From the NCBI GenBank assembly GCA_900472625.1, contig UCIT01000025.1, forward strand, positions 1-45,817: a stretch of 45,817 bases of DNA. The letters run 5' to 3'. This DNA is from Hyphomicrobiales bacterium (GTDB lineage Bacteria > Pseudomonadota > Alphaproteobacteria > Rhizobiales > Rhizobiaceae). The translations under genes and the position numbers were made by a program. Of the stretch, positions 16,048-24,766 are shown piece by piece. The notes under the pieces are model-generated. The model saw nothing but the letters and a program-made list of their open reading frames with translations. It had not been told where the DNA came from and did no database searches. Positions within the stretch are counted from its first letter, which is position 1; each line of letters starts with the position of its first letter.

Positions 16048-16794
16048 TTAGCTCCCTGAATCCTGGGTATTGCCATACGGATTAATCAGGCGCAGCTGGA
16101 TCGCAAGAGCGGTTGCCGATGTGGTCGACGCCGCCCCGAGCTTGTAGCGCGCCGACATCAGATATCGTTGCGTCGTGTGCATCGAGAGGCCGAGGATTTC
16201 GGCGATTTCGTCGTTGGTTTTTCCAAGGGCGGACCAGTAAAGGCACTCCTTCTCGCGCGGACCGAGCTGCGGAATTGGATCATGCTCGCCGTGAAGTTCG
16301 AAAACCGCTTTTCTGTGGATCAGAAACGCAAGATCGAGCCACTCGTGGCTATACGTCTGGACCAGCTCGCTCCACTCGCTGGCGGGCTTCCTAGAGTTCA
16401 ATGAGAAGAGCGCACGGCGCTTCTTGTCGACAATGGGGATGGAATATCCATTGGCTCCAACACCGTGTTCCTGGGCGTCGAGCAGAAAGTCATGGGCCGA
16501 TTGTGGAACCTCGACCTCGCGCCAGTCGAACGGCATTTGCCGGACGAGGCCCTCGCGGACGATCGGATCGACTTTCACATATCCCCGCAGCAGGTAGCGA
16601 GCAACCCAGGCATCACGATATGTCGTGCGGACATACGGAGTGTCGACCACGTCTGCGACTGTCAGAGCCAGATGGTAGGTGGAAAAGTCGATCCCGTACG
16701 CCGCTTCCAGAATGCGCAGTGCATCATCAACACTCGGGGCATTCCGTATTTTAAGGATGAGATTCTGAAATTCTCGTATCCGTAGCTTCTCCAT
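16048..16794 (-). CDS. LuxR-family quorum-sensing regulator
   Basis: A 248-aa protein with an N-terminal autoinducer-binding domain (about residues 15-165) and a C-terminal helix-turn-helix (about 175-235). Signal-pocket residues are visible: W and Y in 'DAWVARYLLRG', 'VDPIV', W in 'FDWREV' and the glycine in 'GVGANGYSIPI'. The DNA-binding part reads 'LGPREKECLYWSALGKTNDEIAEIL' in two stretches. The ATG at 16794 has GGAG 6 nt upstream. It is the presumed receptor for the signal made by the adjacent synthase. No TraM-like antiactivator is seen in the window. Confidence 0.94.
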   Translation of the reverse strand: MEKLRIREFQNLILKIRNAPSVDDALRILEAAYGIDFSTYHLALTVADVVDTPYVRTTYRDAWVARYLLRGYVKVDPIVREGLVRQMPFDWREVEVPQSAHDFLLDAQEHGVGANGYSIPIVDKKRRALFSLNSRKPASEWSELVQTYSHEWLDLAFLIHRKAVFELHGEHDPIPQLGPREKECLYWSALGKTNDEIAEILGLSMHTTQRYLMSARYKLGAASTTSATALAIQLRLINPYGNTQDSGS

Positions 16795-16865
16795 TTAGAG
16801 CTCCACAACTCGGTCTGCCGCCAATTCGACAGTGGTGGCACGGGAACCGGCTGCTCAATGATCGT

Positions 16866-16882
16866 ATGTAATGATATAACAT
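16866..16882. promoter_or_regulatory. imperfect palindrome upstream of the luxR-type gene
   Basis: ATGTAATGATATAACAT is a 17-bp inverted repeat with two mismatched pairs, in an AT-rich patch about 72 bp before the luxR start. Size and place would suit a lux-type box or the operator of another dimeric regulator. It also overlaps plausible -10 sequences, so it may simply be promoter DNA. Confidence 0.4.
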
Positions 16883-16971
16883 ATCGCATAACCTAATTTA
16901 TGGAACCGGCCCAGGTGTATGTGGCTGCGCCCGAACCCAACCTCACGTGGCCTCGCTCTCGATCGCGAATG

Positions 16972-17028
16972 CGGAAATACGTAGTCGATGGGCCAGGTAT
17001 TTCCGGATCTAACTTTGAGAGACCTGGC
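16972..17028. repeat. two overlapping alternative stem-loops
   Basis: CGGAAATAC (16972-16980) pairs with GTATTTCCG (16997-17005). GCCAGGT (16992-16998) pairs with ACCTGGC (17022-17028). The stems share bases 16997-16998, so only one can form at a time. They lie between the 3' end of the SDR gene and the luxR promoter, on a transcript from the SDR side. No T-run is present. They may act as a boundary or be chance. Confidence 0.3.
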
Positions 17029-17058
17029 TCCAGCCAGCGGCAGTAGCGATCCTTTTCA

Positions 17059-17952
17059 CTATATCGCCGGCTTGAGGACGTCCTTGAGGCCCATAGTGGT
17101 CAAGACTTGAGCTCTGATGCGGTCGCTCATTGCGGCCATCACCTCGTATCCCATGTCCGCAGGGTCGATCGTGACGTGAAATGGACGCTTCCCAGCAGGG
17201 AGACCTATCACCTCAACTATTGCCCTAGCGACTTCTTCAGGGTCCGAGTCCTCGGGCTCAATTTCGGCGTGGCCCTTCGCGATCCTATCTTTAAGATCAG
17301 CCGTAGGACCTTCGGCATAGGCCTTAGCGACATCTTCGTCGTCGGGAGAACCACTGTTGACAAAGTGGTTGGTTCCGGTTCCGAATACACCCGGTGTAAC
17401 GATCGACGTATCAATTCCCCATAACGCCAGCTCACCAGCATAGCTAATCGCGAGAGATTCCATCGCCGCCTTGGCCGCGAAGTACGGCGCAAGATACGGT
17501 GGCGTGCCGCCCCGGACACTTGTCGAGGAAACCCAGACCAGCAGACCGCTGCGTGAACTGCGCATATGCGGTAGTGCGGCCCGGTTTACCCGTTGCGCGC
17601 CTATGACGTTGACATCGTATTGTTGAGCATAGACCTCTGCCGTGAAGGCTTCAGCCGGGCCTAGAACCATATGACCCGCGTTGTGAACGACCACGTCAAG
17701 AGTACCGTTGTCGTCGATAATGTTCTGTATGGCGCGATCTACGGACGCTTGGTCCTGCACGTCCAATTCCACGGTCCTTAAGTCGACGCCGTGCTGAGCT
17801 TTGTAGCGAGCGGCCTCTTCGACTTTGACCGCGTTACGGCCGAGCGTCTGGCGCATAGAAGCATAGACCGTGTATCCCGCACCAGCGAGAGCGTAGGCGG
17901 TCATTTGTCCGAAACCGCTCGAAGCACCGGTGATCAAAACTGTTTTGCTCAT
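17059..17952 (-). CDS. short-chain dehydrogenase/reductase
   Basis: A 297-aa classical SDR. The cofactor motif 'TGASSGFG' is at residues 8-15, 'HNAG' at 90-93, and the catalytic S143/S145, Y157 and K161 are in 'VSSTS' and 'YFAAK'. These enzymes oxidise or reduce a hydroxyl/keto group with NAD(P)H. It is the last of six leftward genes (Fe-ADH, amidohydrolase, MBL hydrolase, ALDH, MFS, SDR), though the 118-bp gap before it could hold its own promoter. The substrate is unknown; a pathway intermediate is likely. Confidence 0.9.
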   Translation of the reverse strand: MSKTVLITGASSGFGQMTAYALAGAGYTVYASMRQTLGRNAVKVEEAARYKAQHGVDLRTVELDVQDQASVDRAIQNIIDDNGTLDVVVHNAGHMVLGPAEAFTAEVYAQQYDVNVIGAQRVNRAALPHMRSSRSGLLVWVSSTSVRGGTPPYLAPYFAAKAAMESLAISYAGELALWGIDTSIVTPGVFGTGTNHFVNSGSPDDEDVAKAYAEGPTADLKDRIAKGHAEIEPEDSDPEEVARAIVEVIGLPAGKRPFHVTIDPADMGYEVMAAMSDRIRAQVLTTMGLKDVLKPAI

Positions 17953-18070
17953 TCTGTTTATCTTTCCTTTCGAGAACTCTCAAAGCCCTTCCGGCTGCTA
18001 TTGTTGTGCTCAATAAAAAAACGGGTCTGAACTGGAGGCTCCTCCTGCTTCGGTGCCGCCCTAAAACCGA

Positions 18071-19351
18071 TCACGATTGCATCGTCAAAGTTCCAGATCC
18101 TGCCGTTTGGCCTACAACTGCGCGTCGGGAAATAATCCTCGGCGCCGTCTCTCGAACGAAGCAGCAGGCGATGCAGCCGAGAGCGGTCGCGCCGATCGCG
18201 AGGTAAAAGATGCTACCGATACCAAAGTGCGCCGCAGCGTATCCTCCAAGGACTGGTGCCAGCCCTCCTCCCAGAAGTTCTCCGAAGCAGGTGATGAGAC
18301 CGGTTGCCGAGGCCATCAGTGTTGCGGGAACTGCCTCGGTCGAGGTCGGCCCGATCGACAATGCGATCAACGGGAAGATGAAGAAGTTAGCGACTAGCAA
18401 GCTCGAGAACAGGAGAGCTGTCTGTGGCGGCGACATCATGAGAGCGGTGATAGCAATCGTCGCCCCTGCAGATGCCATCAGCGCGACAGGTTTGCGGCCA
18501 ATTCTGTCCGAAAGCGACAACATGAGAGGGTTGCCCAACGTCCCGCCGAAACCGATCGCCGACAGCACGAAACCCATCTCCGGAACGCTGAGATTCAGCT
18601 GATGAACCAGGTAGTTCGGCAGGAAAGAACTGAGCACGATCAGCGCTGTAAGCCATAGAAACATGGTGATCATGCAGACGTTGACATTGCGATAGCGGAA
18701 GAGCTCACGCCAGCTATGACGGGATGCGTCATGAGTTGCTGTGTGTTGGGCAAGGACGCTCTCGCTCGGAGCACGTAGCACCCTGTGAAGCAAGTAGGTA
18801 ACGATGAGCCCGAAGGGCGTGATGCAGAAGAACACCCAGCGCCAATCGACGAAGTGCAGGAGCTGCGTAGCGAAGATCGGTGCCAGAGCAAGGCCGCAAA
18901 GCGGCATCATTGCCAACATGATGCCGATGTTTCGACCCTGCCTAGACGGTTTGGACGCCTCCATGGTCGCCACGATGGCTGGCGTCATAAAAGCACCGTC
19001 CGCGATCCCCATTATGATGCGCATGATGCAAAGCGATATCAGCCCTGTAGCAAGCCCCGAAATGCCCACGAGTAACGAAAAGACCAAGACCGATGCTACG
19101 ACTGTGACACGCCGCCCCACCCGATCCGAGAGGGGGCCGATCAGGATCGCCGTCAGGCCGTAGGCATAGCCGAGGCATCCGATGATCAGTCCGAGTTCCT
19201 GGTAGCCGAGTTGGAGATCAACCATGATCAGCGGGAAAAGCGCCAAGATCATGTAGCGGTCGATCCCGACCAGGCCGGTTCCCAATGACAGCAGGGTCAC
19301 GGCTTTCCATTCGTAGCCTGTGTCCCACTCCTCCGATTTCAAATTTGCCAT
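18071..19351 (-). CDS. MFS transporter, probably for an aromatic or organic acid
   Basis: A 426-aa protein with about 12 hydrophobic segments, the usual MFS size. The loop motif 'GPLSDRVGRR' after helix 2 and the related 'SLSDRIGRKP' in the second half are MFS signatures. Aspartate near the first helix ('GIDRYM') and overall form suggest the aromatic-acid:H+ or anion:cation symporter groups. It starts 45 bp after the aldehyde dehydrogenase stop in the same direction, so it probably imports the substrate of this operon. The exact substrate cannot be read from sequence. Confidence 0.88.
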   Translation of the reverse strand: MANLKSEEWDTGYEWKAVTLLSLGTGLVGIDRYMILALFPLIMVDLQLGYQELGLIIGCLGYAYGLTAILIGPLSDRVGRRVTVVASVLVFSLLVGISGLATGLISLCIMRIIMGIADGAFMTPAIVATMEASKPSRQGRNIGIMLAMMPLCGLALAPIFATQLLHFVDWRWVFFCITPFGLIVTYLLHRVLRAPSESVLAQHTATHDASRHSWRELFRYRNVNVCMITMFLWLTALIVLSSFLPNYLVHQLNLSVPEMGFVLSAIGFGGTLGNPLMLSLSDRIGRKPVALMASAGATIAITALMMSPPQTALLFSSLLVANFFIFPLIALSIGPTSTEAVPATLMASATGLITCFGELLGGGLAPVLGGYAAAHFGIGSIFYLAIGATALGCIACCFVRETAPRIISRRAVVGQTAGSGTLTMQS

Positions 19352-19396
19352 ATCCGTTCCTCCTCTTGTTAAACTCGTCCTGCCCTTCGTCGACCG

Positions 19397-20875
19397 TCAG
19401 ACCGGATATAATCCGCGTTCGTTCGTTAGCGTGGTAAGCCTGATTTCCGTGAAGTCCTCGATTGCGTAATAGCCGGAGCGGCCCCAGCCACTGTCCTTGA
19501 CGCCCCCGTTCGGAAGCGCGGGCTCGCCCACCATCGAAGGGCCGTTGACGTGGATCATTCCACAATCGAACTTCTGTGCCAGATTAAGGCCTCGGTTCCG
19601 GTTACCCGTCATCAGCGAGGCGCAGAGCCCGTACCGGGTGGCCAGTGCGCGTTCGAGCGCCTCTTCCGCGCTGTCAGCGGCCTCTATGATCACAACAGGG
19701 CCGAACGTTTCTTCGGTCGCAATCGTCGCGTCTTGCGGCACGCCAGCGAGAATCGTAGGGTGATAGATCGGTCCATCGAAGGTGCCGCCCGCCAGAACGG
19801 TCGCGCCCTTGGAAACAGCCTCGCCGACGGTGCGCTTGACGGCATCCATCGCCGTGGCGTTGATAAGCGGACCGATCACCGTTTTGGAGTCGGTCGGATC
19901 GCCCTTGATGAGAGAATTCGTTCGCGCGATCATCTTGCGGAGGAAATCGTCGTAGATCGGGCGCTCGACGATGATCTTGCGGGTGTTCATGCAGATCTGC
20001 CCCTGATGGAAGAAGGAGCCGAACACCGTAGCATCCACCGCATGGTCGAGGTCGGCGTCATCGAGGACGACCGTCGGATTGTAGCCACCGAGCTCCAGCA
20101 CAATACGCTTCAGGGCTCGCCCCGCCCGCTCCGCTAGCATGCGGCCGGTCTTCGAAGAACCGGTGAAATTGATACTGCGGACGGCCGGGCTTTCGAAGAA
20201 CACGTCAGCGATCGGGCCCGCTTCGCCGGCAGCATGCGTCACGACATTGAGCACGCCGGCGGGCAGTCCGGCTTCCTCGAAGATCTCGGCGAGCACCAGT
20301 CCAGCTGAGATCGGCGCTTCCTCGGACGGTTTAAGGACGACCGTGTTGCCGAAGGCCATGGGCAAGACGACCGTGCGCCAGGCAAGGCTGAAAGCGCCGT
20401 TCCATGGGGAAAACCCTGCCACCACGCCAAGCGGCTTTCTCGTCGCCATCGCGAACCGGTCCGGCGTGTCGCTCCTCAGCACTTCGCCGACTGGCCTATA
20501 GCCCCATCCGCCCGCTTGGCGCAGGAGGTCGCTCGCCCATCTGAGCTGGAACCTGGCAAAAGCATTGCCTGTCCCGGTCTCCCGCGCCAGCAGCGAAACT
20601 AGGGCATCTGTTCGCACCTCGATGATGTCGGCAGCCTTGAAGAACAGGCGCTGCCGATCACGTGGCAGCATAGCGGCCCAGGCTGGAAAGGCAGCATTGG
20701 CGGCGGCAACGGCGGCTTCTGCTTCCGCGCGGCCGCCGGCGCTGACCTCGGCGAATACGCTACTATCGAACGGATTGAAACTTGGGAACGTTCGCCCGGC
20801 GGACGCCGCCCATGCCCCGTCGATGTAATGCGTGGTCCGCCAGGATGAGGAATGTGCGTCCGAAGCGATGTCCAT
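19397..20875 (-). CDS. aldehyde dehydrogenase (aromatic aldehyde type)
   Basis: A 492-aa NAD(P)-dependent aldehyde dehydrogenase. The catalytic cysteine is C295 in 'GQICMNT', the general base is in 'LELGGYNP', and 'FTGSSKTGR' lines the cofactor site. The ATG at 20875 has GGAG upstream; 19 upstream in-frame codons are not needed. The 'GQICMNTRKI' form is seen in benzaldehyde and vanillin dehydrogenases. It oxidises an aldehyde to its acid. It lies 50 bp after the MBL hydrolase gene. With the Fe-ADH and MBL enzyme of this operon it recalls the attKLM (blcABC) lactone pathway, where an aldehyde dehydrogenase does the last step. Confidence 0.92.
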   Translation of the reverse strand: MDIASDAHSSSWRTTHYIDGAWAASAGRTFPSFNPFDSSVFAEVSAGGRAEAEAAVAAANAAFPAWAAMLPRDRQRLFFKAADIIEVRTDALVSLLARETGTGNAFARFQLRWASDLLRQAGGWGYRPVGEVLRSDTPDRFAMATRKPLGVVAGFSPWNGAFSLAWRTVVLPMAFGNTVVLKPSEEAPISAGLVLAEIFEEAGLPAGVLNVVTHAAGEAGPIADVFFESPAVRSINFTGSSKTGRMLAERAGRALKRIVLELGGYNPTVVLDDADLDHAVDATVFGSFFHQGQICMNTRKIIVERPIYDDFLRKMIARTNSLIKGDPTDSKTVIGPLINATAMDAVKRTVGEAVSKGATVLAGGTFDGPIYHPTILAGVPQDATIATEETFGPVVIIEAADSAEEALERALATRYGLCASLMTGNRNRGLNLAQKFDCGMIHVNGPSMVGEPALPNGGVKDSGWGRSGYYAIEDFTEIRLTTLTNERGLYPV

Positions 20876-20925
20876 GGTGTGGATCTCCGATAAAACGGTT
20901 TTGCGAGTGAGGGGTGACGAGGGTG

Positions 20926-21810
20926 TCACCAACCGAAATCGATGGCAAACGTGTCGCCTCTGGTGCGGATTCTGCCGACATGCGGCGCCTCGAAATGTCC
21001 CGGCAGCAGGAGCGCATCCTCAGACACGCAGAACTCCAGGAGCTTCCGTCGTGATTCAGCTGCCATCGAGCGGTCGCGACACACGCGCGAACTCCATTTC
21101 CAGAGAGGAATCTGGACCGGCGAATGCAAGATGTCGCCGGCGAATACTCCGGTCTGGCCTTGCGAGCGCAGCTCGATGCGATAATGGCCGGGAGAATGGC
21201 CTGGTGCGGGCGTCAGTGTCAGATGGTCGAGAAGCTCGTAGACGCCGTCAACGATGCAGGCCTGTCCGGATTCCACGATCGGATGAATAGCATCCTCGAA
21301 GACGTCCTTAAGAAAAGGGCGCGCGCCGGGGTCGAGCGCATCAGCCTTGGCCGCCTCGTATTCGGTGCGCGACATGACGTATTGCGCGTTGGGGAATGTC
21401 GGGACCCACTTGCCGCCTTCCAGCCTCGTGTTCCAGCCCACATGGTCGACATGGAGATGGGTGCACAAGACGAAATCGACATCCTCCGGCCGCACGCCGA
21501 GATCACTCATTCGCTCGAGAAAACGGGTGTTGAGCATGTGCATCTCAAAGAGGCCCGGGCGGTGCTTGTGGTTGCCGATGCAGGTGTCGATCAGCACGGT
21601 GTATCCATTGATCCTGAGCACCCAGCTATGCACCGGCATAGAAAAATGACCGCTTTCGCTGTTGTAGTGATGAGGGCAGAGCCAACTCTCGTGCGGCTTG
21701 ACCTCCTCGCAGTTGAAGTCTGGAAACCACCCCTGCATGGTTTCTCCCAACAGGGTGCTGTCCAGCACCCTGCCGATCTGTACGGCGCCGATTGATCCGA
21801 TACCCTTCAT
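20926..21810 (-). CDS. MBL-fold metallohydrolase, possible lactonase
   Basis: A 294-aa metallo-beta-lactamase-fold hydrolase. The metal motif is 'THLHVDH' with H118, H120, D122 and H123, followed by 'PGHSPGH', 'GDILHSP' and 'LPGHFEA'. The ATG at 21810 follows GGAGG. This HxHxDH arrangement occurs in acyl-homoserine lactonases (AiiA, AttM) and in related lactonases and phosphotriesterases. The 'GDILHSPVQ' form points to the broader lactonase/methyl-parathion-hydrolase branch rather than AttM itself. It could open a lactone in the pathway; action on the homoserine lactone made by the nearby synthase is possible but unproven. Confidence 0.85.
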   Translation of the reverse strand: MKGIGSIGAVQIGRVLDSTLLGETMQGWFPDFNCEEVKPHESWLCPHHYNSESGHFSMPVHSWVLRINGYTVLIDTCIGNHKHRPGLFEMHMLNTRFLERMSDLGVRPEDVDFVLCTHLHVDHVGWNTRLEGGKWVPTFPNAQYVMSRTEYEAAKADALDPGARPFLKDVFEDAIHPIVESGQACIVDGVYELLDHLTLTPAPGHSPGHYRIELRSQGQTGVFAGDILHSPVQIPLWKWSSRVCRDRSMAAESRRKLLEFCVSEDALLLPGHFEAPHVGRIRTRGDTFAIDFGW

Positions 21811-21893
21811 GCTTTCCTCCAGATTGCGGGCATGCTTCTCCGTCCGCACAAGCCTCCTCGGCGCGGTAAGTTAGCACTGCCTGTTGCTTGCGT

Positions 21894-22871
21894 TCAGACC
21901 GCCGTGGCCGGACGATCTAGTCCGAGAAGCGCGGCCGCCGCGCCGCCCTTGACCCGTAGGAGCTCCTCGCTCGTAAGGTTCGCAATCGAATTGACGAAAC
22001 CGATCGGGTCCATCTCGCCGACCGGATAGTCGGAGCCGAGAACGACCCGGTCGGCACCGACGCTGCGAACCAGGTTTTCGGCGATCGTCGGATCGTAGAG
22101 GCAGGTGTCGAAGTAGAGCGACTTCAGGTAATCGCTCGGCTTGCGGGAAATGTTGCGGGCGGTATCAGGCATATGAGCGACGTTGCGATCGAGTCGGCCC
22201 ATGTTGTGAGGCAACATGCCGCCGCCATGCGCCATGACGATCTTCAGGTTTGGAAGCTCTTCCAGCAGCCCTTCATAGATCATCGAAGCAAGGCATTTTG
22301 CTTCCTCGATTGGCTGCCCAATCGAGTTCCAGAGCCGATACTCCTGGAACCAAAGATCGTCGACCCCCTCCGGATGGATGAAAGCGACGACCGATTTCTC
22401 AGCGATCGCCCGCCAAATCGGACGCAGCGACGGATCGCCGAGGTAGCGGCGCTTAACGTGCACGGGAAGCTCAACGACCTTCATGTTCAGATCACGGATG
22501 CAACGTTCCATTTCTGCGAGCGATGCGTCGAGATCCTGCAACGGAAGGACGAAGCTGCCAAGGAACCGTTCCGGAAACTGTCTCACCCAGTCCGCGATGT
22601 AGTCGTTCGTTCGGCGGCAAAGGTCGAGATCGAGAGCCGGATCCGCCCAGGAGGATCCCTGCAGGACCGTGCTAGCCGATAGCACGGAGATGTCGATGCC
22701 GTCCTTATCCATGCGCTCGACCTGCACGGCGGGAATGGTCATCTGGCGCATGACGTCACCCCGGCCGAAAGCAGGAACCGGGCGGGTGCCGAAGCCCGTG
22801 AAGACGTTTTTGTCCCGTGTGATCTCGAATACATGCGGCTCGATAACGTGGACGTGGAAGTCGATGATCAT
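21894..22871 (-). CDS. amidohydrolase-family protein, probable decarboxylase (ACMSD type)
   Basis: A 325-aa protein of the amidohydrolase 2 family. Metal ligands are visible: H6 and H8 in 'IDFHVHV', a histidine in 'VAFIHPEG', another in 'MAHGGGMLP', and the aspartate in 'GSDYPVG'. This branch includes 2-amino-3-carboxymuconate semialdehyde, gamma-resorcylate and 5-carboxyvanillate decarboxylases as well as some C-C hydrolases. The start at 22871 is chosen because the family begins with the metal-binding strand. In context it may remove a carboxyl group from an aromatic acid or a ring-cleavage product. Confidence 0.88.
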   Translation of the reverse strand: MIIDFHVHVIEPHVFEITRDKNVFTGFGTRPVPAFGRGDVMRQMTIPAVQVERMDKDGIDISVLSASTVLQGSSWADPALDLDLCRRTNDYIADWVRQFPERFLGSFVLPLQDLDASLAEMERCIRDLNMKVVELPVHVKRRYLGDPSLRPIWRAIAEKSVVAFIHPEGVDDLWFQEYRLWNSIGQPIEEAKCLASMIYEGLLEELPNLKIVMAHGGGMLPHNMGRLDRNVAHMPDTARNISRKPSDYLKSLYFDTCLYDPTIAENLVRSVGADRVVLGSDYPVGEMDPIGFVNSIANLTSEELLRVKGGAAAALLGLDRPATAV

Positions 22872-22914
22872 GTGGTTATCTCTGCTAATGGTATGAAAAC
22901 CGGGCTTTCTTGTT

Positions 22915-24024
22915 TCAGGGCAAAAGACGATGAAACAGGTTTCGATAGTCGGCGACTGATGGGATATAAGGGCTGGCCCGGTTGAAGGGGCTGCTAACAG
23001 CGGCTTCGACGAGATCGTCCAGCGATGCCGGCAGGTAGCCGGCCGCAGAAAGGTTTCCGGGAAGTCCGAGCCGATCGCAAAGGGCACGCAGCGCCGTCGG
23101 AATATCGGAGACTTGTGCCAAGCCCATCGCCGCGCGCACCCGATCGGCTTTTTCCGGCGCGTGGCGGGACACAAGCTCGACCGTCAACGGCAGTGCAACG
23201 GACACCAGCACGCCGTGATGCAGATTTTGGTCGCCGCAGGCGAGCGCGATCGCATGCGCCGGACCAAGCCCCTTCTGGATTGCCATCCCCCCAGCAAAGG
23301 CCGCTGTCATGAGGTCGCCACGGTGGCCGTCACCGTCCAAGGAAACCGCCTTCTCCACGTGTGTGAAAGCGCGAGTGATTCCGTCCAGGGCCAGCGCGTC
23401 GATGAAGGGATGCGCTGGCTCCGCGAAATAGCCTTCGATGCAGTGGGACAGTGCATCGATACCGGTCGCCGCCACCAGTTTCGGTGGAAGTGTCCTGACG
23501 AGATCAGGATCGAGGATTGCGACCTTCGGAACGAGATGTGTACTACGCGTTCCGACCGTCCGCGTCGTTGCCGTGGGATGCAGCCCGGTCGCGGGCGACG
23601 ATTCGCTGCCGGTTCCGACCGTCGTCGGCAAGACGACAAGCGGAACCACATCAGGACCGATCAGGTCCGGGCGCCCCAGCAACTCCATCGCGGAAACCGC
23701 TTTTGAGTCGGTACGCGCCACGACTATCTTCGCCGTGTCGATGACTGAGCCACCACCAACCGCGATGACACTGTCACAGCCGGCGAGCAAGTAAGCCTCA
23801 TAGGCGCCGTCGGCGGCGGCAGCGGTCGGGTTCGGCGGAATATCGGTGAAGACGACGATGTCGGGACCCGCCGCAGCCTCGACCTGCGATAGGATACCTG
23901 CAGACTTCAGCCCCTCGTCGCTCATCAGCAAAGGCTTTCGGCAGCGCAGTCGGTGGAGCGCGGCGCCGAGTTGATCGAGCGAGCCCCGGCCCATCAGGAC
24001 CTGCGGCATGACCGTCATCGTCAT
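22915..24024 (-). CDS. iron-containing alcohol dehydrogenase
   Basis: A 369-aa group III alcohol dehydrogenase. The cofactor motif 'AVGGGSVIDTAK' and 'TTVGTGSE' are present, and the metal ligands lie in 'GIDALSHCIEGY', 'GPAHAIAL' and 'LHHGVLV'. The ATG at 24024 follows GGGAGG. Family members include 4-hydroxybutyrate dehydrogenase (BlcB/AttL) and maleylacetate reductase; the sequence here does not decide between them. It is the first gene of the leftward operon and is divergent from tetR across a palindrome, so its expression is probably set by that repressor. Confidence 0.9.
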   Translation of the reverse strand: MTMTVMPQVLMGRGSLDQLGAALHRLRCRKPLLMSDEGLKSAGILSQVEAAAGPDIVVFTDIPPNPTAAAADGAYEAYLLAGCDSVIAVGGGSVIDTAKIVVARTDSKAVSAMELLGRPDLIGPDVVPLVVLPTTVGTGSESSPATGLHPTATTRTVGTRSTHLVPKVAILDPDLVRTLPPKLVAATGIDALSHCIEGYFAEPAHPFIDALALDGITRAFTHVEKAVSLDGDGHRGDLMTAAFAGGMAIQKGLGPAHAIALACGDQNLHHGVLVSVALPLTVELVSRHAPEKADRVRAAMGLAQVSDIPTALRALCDRLGLPGNLSAAGYLPASLDDLVEAAVSSPFNRASPYIPSVADYRNLFHRLLP

Positions 24025-24080
24025 AGTTTCCTCCCGAAACCGGATCGACCGGAGCAAAAAAGCGCGGCTTGGAATTATCA

Positions 24081-24098
24081 ATACGCTACGTATCGTAT
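24081..24098. promoter_or_regulatory. 18-bp palindrome, likely TetR operator
   Basis: ATACGCTACGTATCGTAT is palindromic except for one base pair. It lies midway between the Fe-ADH start (24024) and the TetR-type gene (24167), in AT-rich promoter DNA. Size, symmetry and position are those of a TetR-family operator controlling both directions. Confidence 0.7.
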
Positions 24099-24166
24099 AT
24101 TACCAACTTGACCTTCTGCGCAAGCCAAAAATATATATGAAGGCGGAAAAATCGTTTGAGGGATTG

Positions 24167-24766
24167 ATGACCAACACACCGCGCAGAACGTCAGCTGGCG
24201 CCAAGCGAAGCCCGGAAGCCAGAGCAGCCATCACCAAGGCCGCGCGCGATCTCCTGGCCGAGAGGGGATATCGCGGGTTTGCAATCGAGGAGGTCGCCAA
24301 GCGCGCCGGATCGGCAAAGACGACGATTTACAAATGGTGGCCATCGAAAAGCGCTCTTCTTGGTGAAATCTACGCGACCGAGAAAGACATTCTGCCACGG
24401 CCCACCGTGACCCTCTCGCTTTTGGACGATCTCCATCGACATACCGCTGGGCTCTGGCGTTTTTGGAACGACAACGTATTTGGAGATGTGGTACGGGGTC
24501 TGATCGCCGAAGCTCAAGGCGATCCGCAGCAAGTCGAGATTTTCCGTACCACCTTTCTCGCTCAGCGGCTTGCAGCCGTCCGGCCGCTCTTCGATGCTGC
24601 TGTGCAGCGTGGCGACCTTTCGGCAGACAGCATCGACGAGCGAATGGAGCTTTGGGTGGGACTGAACTGGTTTCATCTCCTCACCGCGCAGCTTGAGGTC
24701 GAACCACAGAGATTGAGACGGCAGTTGTCCCTGATTTGTTGCTCTGACCTTAGTGGGCACCGTTGA
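24167..24766 (+). CDS. TetR/AcrR-family transcriptional repressor
   Basis: A 199-aa regulator. The N-terminal helix-turn-helix (about residues 15-60) has the typical 'AARDLLAERGYRGFAIEEVA' and 'TTIYKWWPSKSALL'. The C-terminal ligand domain is helical. The start at 24167 has GAGGG just upstream; an in-frame ATG at 24137 has none. It is divergent from the Fe-ADH operon across the 18-bp palindrome at 24081-24098 and should repress both itself and that operon until a pathway compound binds. Its 3' end overlaps the convergent MFS gene by 17 bp. Confidence 0.9.
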   Translation: MTNTPRRTSAGAKRSPEARAAITKAARDLLAERGYRGFAIEEVAKRAGSAKTTIYKWWPSKSALLGEIYATEKDILPRPTVTLSLLDDLHRHTAGLWRFWNDNVFGDVVRGLIAEAQGDPQQVEIFRTTFLAQRLAAVRPLFDAAVQRGDLSADSIDERMELWVGLNWFHLLTAQLEVEPQRLRRQLSLICCSDLSGHR

